Shown here: positions 57,446 to 64,000 of the stretch, one piece after another
How the letters are laid out: every line of letters starts with the position of its first letter
How positions within the stretch are numbered: the first letter of the stretch is position 1
Assembly (NCBI RefSeq): GCF_017591435.1
Contig: NC_059289.1
Span: 17,519,926-17,583,925 of the forward strand
Length of the DNA: 64,000 bases
Origin: Portunus trituberculatus
Taxonomy: Eukaryota; Arthropoda; Malacostraca; Decapoda; Portunidae
Direction: 5' to 3'
Program-made: the position numbers and the translations under genes
Notes under the pieces: generated by a model
Told to the model about the DNA's origin: nothing
Database searches by the model: none
What the model saw: the letters and a program-made list of their open reading frames with translations, nothing else

Positions 57446-58820
57446 CTTCTTAATAATTATTGTGCCAAGGACAATGATCTGCTGGATGAAAGTAAAAATT
57501 AAGGGAAGAACAGGAAGATGCAAATACTATTGTAAGAATTGTTATATTTTACACACACACACACACACACACACCAAGGCTCTGTATTCCATCATTGGTA
57601 CTTCACGTAAATATGACTTGCCAGTTGATATTCAAATAGAACTGTTTAAAACGATGGTTGTACCTGTACTTACATATGGCTGTGAAATATGGGGTGATTG
57701 TACTATAAGGGAAATAGAATTACTACATATGAAGTTTTTGAAGCACGTTTTGTATGTACATAGATACACCAGCACAGACATTGTATACGGTGAACTAGGG
57801 GTTTACCCTCTTGATATAACTATTAAGTGTAAGATGATAAGTTATTGGTCTAGGTTAGTGACGGGAAAGAACACTAAATTAAGTTATATAATGTATAATT
57901 GCTTGTTACAGTTATATACGAGCGGTCTGTATTTGTCACCATGGATAGAATACATCAAAAATATTTGTATAGAGTGTGGAATGTCATGGGTGTGGATGGC
58001 GCAGACAGTTAGTAACCCTAAATGGTTCAGAAAAGCGATTGAACAAAAATTAAAAGACTTATGGATAAACAAGTGGTACGAAAACATATCAAATAAAGGT
58101 ATTTGTAATACTTACAAATTATATAAAGAAATTTATGGAATTGAAGAATACCTGCTTAAACTTAATAAAAATAATCGTATAAGTTTGTCAAAGCTTCGCA
58201 CGGAAATAATAAATTACCAATCATTGTTGGTAGATATAATCAAACAGACAGAGAGGTGCGTTATTGTACTAAATGTAATAATGAATTGATAGGGGATGAA
58301 TACCATGCTTTGTTAATTTGTCAAAATCAAGAAATTCTTCAATTGAGAAATAGATACATACCCGAATATTATAGATTGCAACCAAATAATTTTAAATTTG
58401 TCAAGCTGATGCAAAGTGGTAATGTAAACTTGTTAATAAATCTGGCACAATTTATTAATGCATTGTTGCGAATGTTTAGGTGATACATAAGATTATGTAC
58501 ATATTGAGGGGCTGTGCTCCATACTTTGTAAAAAAGTCTGAGCAATAAATATATTTCTTTCTTTCTTCTTTCTTTCTTTCTTTCACACAAACACAACTTA
58601 TTTATTTTCATAAACTACTTTACCGTGCTGTCAATAATTAGTTAGTATTGTTTGCTATATATGATTACTGTGAAGTCAATAAATATGAATTTGTATATCT
58701 GTTATCCTGGATCATTATGAAAAAAAAAAAAATATATATATATATATAACTTACATATGAAAAAAATAAGTTCAAGAACTAAATGAAAAAGTGCATTAAG
58801 AAATAGTTCAAAACCTATAC
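57446..58820 (+). repeat. Duplicated 3' end, unit 2, split by LINE
   Basis: It starts with a copy of 57025-57116 (about 90% similar by eye), then an AC tract, an inserted LINE (57577-58585), and the remaining 3' UTR copy (58600-58800) including the same 'CTGTTATCCTGGATCATTA' sequence and an AT run. Confidence 0.75.
57577..58585 (+). mobile_element. 5'-truncated LINE fragment with TTTC tail
   Basis: It encodes the region downstream of RT: 'MVVPVLTYGCEIWG', 'KFLKHVLYVHRYTSTDIVYG', 'YPLDITIKCKMISYWSRLV' (57577-58289), then a Cys-X2-Cys...His...Cys motif (58256-58483, shifted frame). The 3' end passes into TTTC repeats. It differs from both other LINE families here. The 5' end abuts an AC tract. 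Confidence 0.8.
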
Positions 58821-59102
58821 AAAAAATTGTACTAAATATTTTGAAATTAATAAAAAAAAATGTAAGTAAAATATATGCTTCATGTAAGATAATGCAAAAT
58901 ATTATCATACGTTTATATTGTAAGACAAAAGAGATAGATCATCGATAAAAACAGAGAAATGATGGAAAATTTATGGGAAAAGAGATGAGCAGAGCGGCGC
59001 GGCGATGGCCTACTTGTGCTGACGTCACATCTGATCCCTCAGGCCTGTATACGAAGGCCGTGCTCAAGCCCCCTCCGCCCCCCCTCCCTCTGCACGGCCC
59101 TG

Positions 59103-59324
59103 CTCTCTATTTACCTTGAGTTTTGGGTATGATTAGACAATTTTATTAACATTAGGAAGGGTCTACGAAGGCCAGAAGATTAATAGCGATAGTGTTCTTT
59201 ATCTTAATCTTCATGTAAGTTTCTGTAGCTGTATAAAATCACCAAATAGTAAGCAGAATGAATTTGAAAATGTTTTTCGGTACTGAAAGAGTTAATATTT
59301 TCTTTACACTTCGAATAATGTTAA

Positions 59325-59374
<50 letters not shown>

Positions 59375-60060
59375 GTATCGTTCTCTGTTGTCTTTTACAA
59401 TTATTCAAAGGGGAGGTTTTGTGAGAGTTCTTTCGCTTTATTGGTAACAGTGTACATCCGGCTGTGATCTGGCGACTGCTGGCAAGCCCAAAACAACGCC
59501 AACTGAGAGGTAGGTGACGGAATGTCTAAACTATGGTAGTGTCGAAAATAGCCATTATGGTAAGTATAGCTAATATCTGAGATAGTTTATTTATCAAAGG
59601 TTATGATGTTGATTTCTTTATTCCTTCCGCCTATAAGTGTCCCAGGTAAGTAATTCCTAGTGGAATATCACCACTCAAGCGCATCGTGATGCCAAAGCTT
59701 CGAATCGCAACTGAACCTATTCTAAGGGAGATCCTTCGTTACTGGTACAATAATAGAAAGTATTGAATACCGAATGCCTGAATCTCTTATAGTATTTTAA
59801 TTTTCGTCTTTCATTGCATTTATACTCTCAGAAATTTATTGACAGCTTAAGACCACACGGCATTACTACTAGTACTAATCCTGTGTCCAGCGTCCTAGGT
59901 TTGTCTGCACCTTGGCCTGCAGCTCTATCACTGTCACGGAATCTAGTGTGCCATTACAACACACACACAAAAGGTGGTGCCCAGCTATAGTAACACACAC
60001 CCGGGAGTTCAGACAAGACTACATTCAATCATTCGTCCAAGTACATATTAGTTATATCAT
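59103..60060. other. Non-coding stretch with (TC)n
   Basis: TC tract at 59324-59373. The remainder shows no supported gene. It could hold upstream sequence of the candidate exon at 60503. Confidence 0.35.
59324..59373. repeat. (TC)n microsatellite
   Basis: A TC tract of about 48 bp. Confidence 0.95.
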
Positions 60061-60091
60061 TACATTGGATAGGCGTGGATAAGATGGTAAA

Positions 60092-60283
60092 TTGTGTAGC
60101 CTGTGGTGCTTTGTGGCGTTACATAGCCGGAGTGAAGAGTGGTTCAAGGAGTGTATATTTCTGCCAGTGTTTGGATCTTGCCCTGCCGCGGTATGGATTA
60201 ACAAGTACGTGCGGGATACGTACGATGACCTTATCAAGTTTATTACGCTCACAGCGGCATGCCAAACTTCGGACACTACTTAG
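60092..60283 (+). CDS. Unassigned small ORF, possible exon
   Basis: A 63-codon frame with a protein-like stretch 'EWFKECIFLPVFGSCPAAVW' and 'YVRDTYDDLIKFITLTAAC'. An overlapping frame starts at 60084 ('MVNCVACGALWRYIAGVKSG'). I do not recognise either. It precedes the candidate exon at 60503 by 220 bp, so one of them may be an upstream exon, but no donor clearly links them. Confidence 0.25.
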   Translation: MCSLWCFVALHSRSEEWFKECIFLPVFGSCPAAVWINKYVRDTYDDLIKFITLTAACQTSDTT

Positions 60284-60502
60284 ATAGTGGTGAAAAATCT
60301 TTATGGGCTCAAATTCACTGGTGACACGATCCAACAGTGTCCACATGTGAGGGTAGGGACCCTCCTTATACTCCGCGCACCTCACTCCCCGATCTCGATT
60401 TGGATTTTGAATTTGCACATTTAGATGTTAGCTTCATTTATACTACATTATCTTCTTAAATATTCTATCACCCCGTATTGATATTTGTATTCCTTTAACT
60501 AG

Positions 60503-60721
60503 AAAAAGAGTCTGGATCTTCTTTCACGGTTAAACATTCCCCTGATTTAAGTGATCTTAATCAACGCAGAACAGCTTTGTGGAGGCAATATAACACTGTA
60601 CTTACAAATTATGGTCAAATTTCTGATGAAGCCAGAGCTACACTTCAGCAGTATCTGCAGGCTAATTATGAGTGGAGAAATTCTAATATTTCCAAACAGT
60701 GTGAATATGAAGCAAATATGG
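60503..60721 (+). CDS. Unassigned candidate exon
   Basis: Bounded by a good acceptor (TCCTTTAACTAG) and donor (ATGG|GTAAGG), and open throughout in one frame for 72 codons, with an in-frame stop just upstream of the acceptor. It includes 'LNQRRTALWRQYNTVLTNYG' and 'LQQYLQANYEWRNSNISKQ', a helical, non-repetitive, protein-like composition. I do not recognise the family. It is either a host gene exon or a transposon exon. Confidence 0.45.
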
Positions 60722-61075
60722 GTAAGGATCTGAAGAATGGTACTAACTTTTCCAGGAGATAGTAAAGAATGGCACCTCCTTTCTAATCATTGAAACAACC
60801 ATGCAAGGTGATAGAGTACTTACTATACAACATGTCTGTGATGTTTACCCTTTTCCATTTTTACATTAGGAATATTAGGTTGGAGCGCCCAATATTGGCC
60901 CTCTTAAATGTGCTGGTAGAAAAAAAAAGTTGCTTTTTCCTCAGTTTTCACTGTAAACTTACTTCATAATCCATTACCACATGAAGTCTTCAATGAAACT
61001 CATTCCACAAGTTGACTTTATACTCATTGATGTTTTCATGGCTACTTCTAAATTAGATTAATTTTCTTCCATAGG

Positions 61076-61180
61076 TCCAGATGGACCCAGTATATGGAAA
61101 AAATCTTTTGTAGCTCCACTTTATAAAAGAAAGACTCACTATGCCCCCCTTAATTACAGACCATTATGTCTAATGGTAAA
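61076..61180 (+). pseudogene. Reverse transcriptase scrap
   Basis: One frame reads 'GPDGPSIWKKSFVAPLYKRK' followed by 'APLNYRPLCLM', the conserved RT region around Asn-Tyr-Arg-Pro. Only about 35 codons survive. Confidence 0.7.
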
Positions 61181-61278
61181 AGTCAAGAATAGGACCACCT
61201 CCTTTTCCTCCATCCCAAAGAGGCGAAATATGGCGATCCAAAAACAGCTGTTTTTTGACGAAAAATGAGGAAAATTCA

Positions 61279-61352
61279 CTAACCTAAATCTAAACCTAAC
61301 CTAACCTAAACCTAAACCTAAACCTAACCCAAACCTAACCTAACCTTAACAA
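61279..61352. repeat. CCTAA-type telomere-like repeats
   Basis: About 12 degenerate units of CCTAA with CCTAAA and CCCAAA variants; CCTAA is the complement of the arthropod telomere unit TTAGG. Interstitial, within the inverted-repeat element at 60793-61751. Confidence 0.75.
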
Positions 61353-62214
61353 ACCTAACTATATTTCAAAACAAATGCAAATAACCCAAGGTCACAATCC
61401 ATACACCTGTCTGCCGCCATATTAGAAATCACTGGGTGGAGTGTGGCTTGCTGCAGCTTGTTGGACTTGGAGAAAACTCGCCGAACACCGCACATTCCCG
61501 GACCTATTGCAGCGTTATTATTCATTTGCGGCAGGTAGTGTACTTACTGAAAATGTAAATAGTAAGAACAAATCATCTAGAGTTTACCTATAGTATGAAA
61601 CCGTAAGAACCAACCATATCATTGTGGACTTAGATTCTGCAAGCACTGGAATATTCATTCAATTACTATAGCCTTACAAAAGCCGTCCCCACATTAAAAA
61701 CATCACAGACATGTTGTATAGTAAGTACTTTATCATCTTGCATGCTTGTTTAACCTATTAGTGCCCGGCCATAGATCCTGTTTGAATTTTTTAATGAAAT
61801 TTTGTACAAGTGATGTCTATGGGATTAAGAATGCAAATAAAAAAGAAATTTGTGAAAAGCCCATTCAGAAATGGGCGAAACAAGCACGTCCTTTAAAGTA
61901 CGTATGGGCACTGCTCCTGAATAAGCCTGTAAAATGTAACTTTGTATGAAACCTAAAAGGAAATGCTAGAAATTTGTATATGTAATGAAACATAGTGAAC
62001 CTCAGTAATCCAACGTAGGAAAATAACAATATCAACATTTTTTTTACTTTTTTCCTTTATTTATTACTGTAATATTTCTTCAGCTTAGATTGAAATCTAA
62101 CAAAATTGCATGGAAGCATGTAAGGAAAATACTAGCATTGTAATGCACCTGAAAAAGGCTTGTCCTTTTTTGACAAAAAAAGATGTTGCAACTAGACTTG
62201 TTATCACTGATGAT

Positions 62215-63378
62215 CAGAGGTGGGCGCGCGAACTGTTTTTTGGGTTCCAAATCCGAACCCGAATCTTCGTCGGTTTTGGGTTCCGAACCTCCGAATAGTG
62301 AACACGATTTTCAAAATTTCGGTGCGAACATTTATTCCGAGCACTTGTCTGCGAACCTCTGAATCTTTAAAAAATAGCAAAGCGAACCTTAATTCCGATA
62401 CCTACCGAACATTTCCAAACCTAAATTTTACTCAATGTCCATGTCCTCGGCTCTACTTGTGCCAGGCATCAGCTCTGGACTTGAAAACTCTGGCAGTTGG
62501 ATATCGCTGGCATCAGATTCACTCTCAGCAAGGCCGCTTGGGTTCCTGGACCTTGGTGTGTCAGACTGAGCACTTGGGTTTCTCGACCTCGGTGTGGATG
62601 TCACATACTTATCCATTGTCAGCAGTGAGTGAGATGAGAGTAGAGTAGTCTAGCCTCCTTGGGTGTCTTCTCCAGAGTGTTGTCAGTGCAACGGTTGAAG
62701 AATGTCTGACTATTGTAGCACTGTTTAACTAAATCACCACGCATGCGCAGTCACCGGTGCATGCGCGGTGGCTGCGTGTCACTAACAAGCGTTCTGATTG
62801 GCTGGCAGCCAGCTGCGGTCACAACATGACGAGTCTGTGTGGTACAGATAAAGCAACGAGTTAAACACCACGAGTATATTTCCAAGTTCAAAGAAGGGCA
62901 GTCCAGGCAGTACTATTAGTCTTTGTTTCGCATTACTACACGCAGTCACACAGGCTTGCATATTGAGCACATTTCGAGCAGTGGTCATTTGAGACATACA
63001 CACACACACACACACACACACACTTATACGCCCATACTGAAATAGAAGTAGAGAGAAGCGATAAAGTAAAACACAATACTAATGGTCATAGGCGTCTCTA
63101 GTTGTTCCAGAAACATAGGCATCTCTAGTTGTTCCAGAAACATAGGCATCACCACATCTGTATGACGTGGAAAAGTTGAAAACCAATGTTTGGTCGTCTT
63201 CGTTTTTTCGAATTTTTCCCGGGATACGGAGGTTCGGATACGCGAAAAAAAGACGTTTCGAACCCGGAAGTCCGAATCTTTTTTGACGTCGGTCTGAATC
63301 CGAACCTCCGAACCCAAATCCGGGATTTTGCTAGTCCGAACAAATCCACGGATAAAGGTTCGCGAACGCCCACCTCTG
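62215..63378. mobile_element. Non-autonomous hAT element, 1164 bp
   Basis: Ends CAGAGGTGGGCG and CGCCCACCTCTG, flanked by a perfect 8-bp duplication CTGATGAT (62207-62214 and 63379-63386). Both subterminal regions carry many copies of 'CCGAACCT' or 'GGTTCGGA', probable transposase-binding repeats. The interior holds an N-terminal-like exon (62428-62616, - strand) and an AC tract (62999-63022). Confidence 0.92.
62428..62616 (-). pseudogene. hAT transposase N-terminal remnant, putative
   Basis: A 62-codon frame starting 'MDKYVTSTPRSRNPSAQSD', with a duplicated 'TPRSRNPS' unit and an acidic Ser-rich tail. Its position and style suit the disordered start of a hAT transposase; the zinc finger and catalytic parts are absent. 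Confidence 0.45.
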
Positions 63379-63386
63379 CTGATGAT

Positions 63387-64000
63387 AAGCCTCAAAGCAG
63401 TCTAGATGCAGTCCCACATTGCATCTACGACACCTGTAGAGGGTCCTGCTTTTGCAGTGCTTGCAGACGTTTTTCCTTTCAGGAGTCTTGATCACAGTGT
63501 GGTTTCCACTGTCCCTCCTGACGTCTGCCAGAGTACTGGGGGAAAGGGCTGGGAGTGTGTGGATATGACTGGTGTTGCTCTCACCACGGAGCATTATTGT
63601 CATTTCCACATACGATCGAATGAAGGTCGAGAGGCATTTTTTCATTGTCCTTGATGCCCATCACCATTCCCACCTTACGATACAGACACCAGGCCTGGAC
63701 AAAAGAGAAGTTCAGAAACCAATTGTGCAGCGCCCAGTACCACTTCTGATTGCGGGCTGTGATGGCGTAGCATGACACCTTCCAAAGAAATGGGTAAATC
63801 CACAATCCCCTCTCCTTGGGTTCTGGCGTACAGGGTTTGATGACGATGGTCCAGGAACCACCATCATGTTATCAAGAACGGCTTCATCCTGTGCCACCTT
63901 CATTATTCCCATCTGATCCTTTTCCTCTGTCCAGGCGTCTATTTCGTCGTCAGAGTTGTAGGGGTGATGGGTTTCCAGCTCCGCCTGCTGGTTCATCAGC
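63387..64000 (-). pseudogene. PiggyBac-type transposase remnant
   Basis: Reading on the - strand, 63581-63805 gives 'YAITARNQKWYWALHNWFLN' and 'FVQAWCLYRK', and 63400-63500 gives the C-terminal zinc finger 'CKHCKSRTLYRCRRCNVGLH' with a final Cys. These are the end of the DDE domain and the Cys-rich tail of PiggyBac (PGBD) transposases. 63712-63996 reads in another frame, so the gene is broken near 63760-63830. Confidence 0.82.

Larger units (their letters stand above)
52757..59039 (+). mobile_element. P-superfamily DNA transposon with THAP domain, 6.3 kb
   Basis: Flanked by the 8-bp repeat CAGGCCTG (52749-52756 and 59040-59047), the duplication length known for P elements. The ends share an imperfect inverted repeat with 'GATGTGAC', 'GTCAG' and 'AGTAGGCCATC' in the same order. 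Inside are a THAP exon, P transposase sequence, a foldback element in the intron, and a duplicated 3' end invaded by a LINE. It sits inside a hAT element. Confidence 0.85.
51474..59102 (-). mobile_element. hAT transposon, internally deleted, split by a P element
   Basis: The outer termini are CAGGGCCGTGCAGAG (left) and CTCTGCACGGCCCTG (right), a perfect 15-bp inverted repeat that extends imperfectly to about 38 bp. Flanks CTCTCTCT and CTCTCTAT match in 7 of 8 positions, fitting the 8-bp hAT duplication, although they are microsatellite. Without the P insertion and one target copy the element is about 1.34 kb and retains only the transposase C-terminus. Confidence 0.8.
60793..61751. mobile_element. 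Inverted-repeat element, 959 bp
   Basis: The left arm (60793-60846) and right arm (about 61698-61751) pair over about 53 bp with few mismatches; both include AGTACTTACTATACAACATG or its complement. The interior holds an RT fragment and telomere-like repeats. The right end overlaps a TTAA (61749-61752); the left flank reads TTGA. The superfamily is not established. Confidence 0.65.
61749..64000 (-). mobile_element. PiggyBac-like transposon, partial, continues past window
   Basis: A transposase remnant on the - strand (63387-64000) fixes the family. A candidate end lies at 61749: TTAA followed by CCTATTAGTGCC, similar to PiggyBac termini. The boundary is uncertain because the neighbouring inverted-repeat element ends at the same TTAA. 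A hAT MITE splits the element at 62215-63378. Confidence 0.5.

Overview
This is eukaryotic nuclear DNA, most likely from an arthropod and probably a decapod crustacean. That placement is an inference. It rests on a spliced animal gene, dense AC, AT, CT and TCC microsatellites, degenerate TTAGG/CCTAA (arthropod telomere type) tracts, and crustacean-style LINEs, tRNA-derived SINEs and DNA transposons. No bacterial operons, ribosome binding sites or CRISPR arrays are present.

The only well-supported host gene is UBE3B, a HECT-type E3 ubiquitin ligase on the + strand. Its coding sequence runs from 11219 to 26165 in 19 exons, all of which join in frame to give 1090 residues. It carries an N-terminal IQ motif and the HECT catalytic cysteine at residue 1058, 32 residues from the C-terminus as in the family. 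Two of its 18 introns use GC-AG boundaries. The introns hold a hAT MITE (intron 5), three SINEs (introns 8, 8 and 17), and a TIR element split by a CR1/L2-like LINE (intron 12).

The rest is mobile DNA. 1-5089: a decayed Ty3/gypsy-like LTR retrotransposon. 5.7-10 kb: a mariner-type MITE, a SINE, a LINE fragment on the - strand and a 408-bp AT tract. 26.7-29.1 kb: LINE copies whose 3' ends run into AC repeats. 29.9-33 kb: a TTAA-flanked element and two TA-flanked MITEs. 34.9-36.7 kb: MITEs planted in AT microsatellites. 37.9-40.9 kb: a tRNA-Val SINE and two more AC-tailed LINEs, one of them chimeric. 41-47.2 kb: two copies of a poly(A)/AT-tailed LINE. 47.5-51.5 kb: the longest AC-tailed LINE.

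51.47-59.10 kb is a nested DNA transposon complex. A small hAT element (C-terminal dimerisation remnant) was hit by a 6.3-kb P-superfamily transposon that carries a THAP exon and a frameshifted transposase. The P element itself contains a 956-bp foldback palindrome and a tail duplication split by another LINE. 59.1-64 kb holds one unassigned good-looking exon, an inverted-repeat element with telomere-like sequence, and a PiggyBac-like transposase remnant (- strand) split by a small hAT with a perfect 8-bp target duplication.

The most interesting patterns are the repeated association of one LINE family and one SINE with AC microsatellites, the P-in-hAT nest at a palindromic 8-bp target, and the foldback palindrome. 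Everything was read by eye. No database search was run, so clade names for transposons are tentative.
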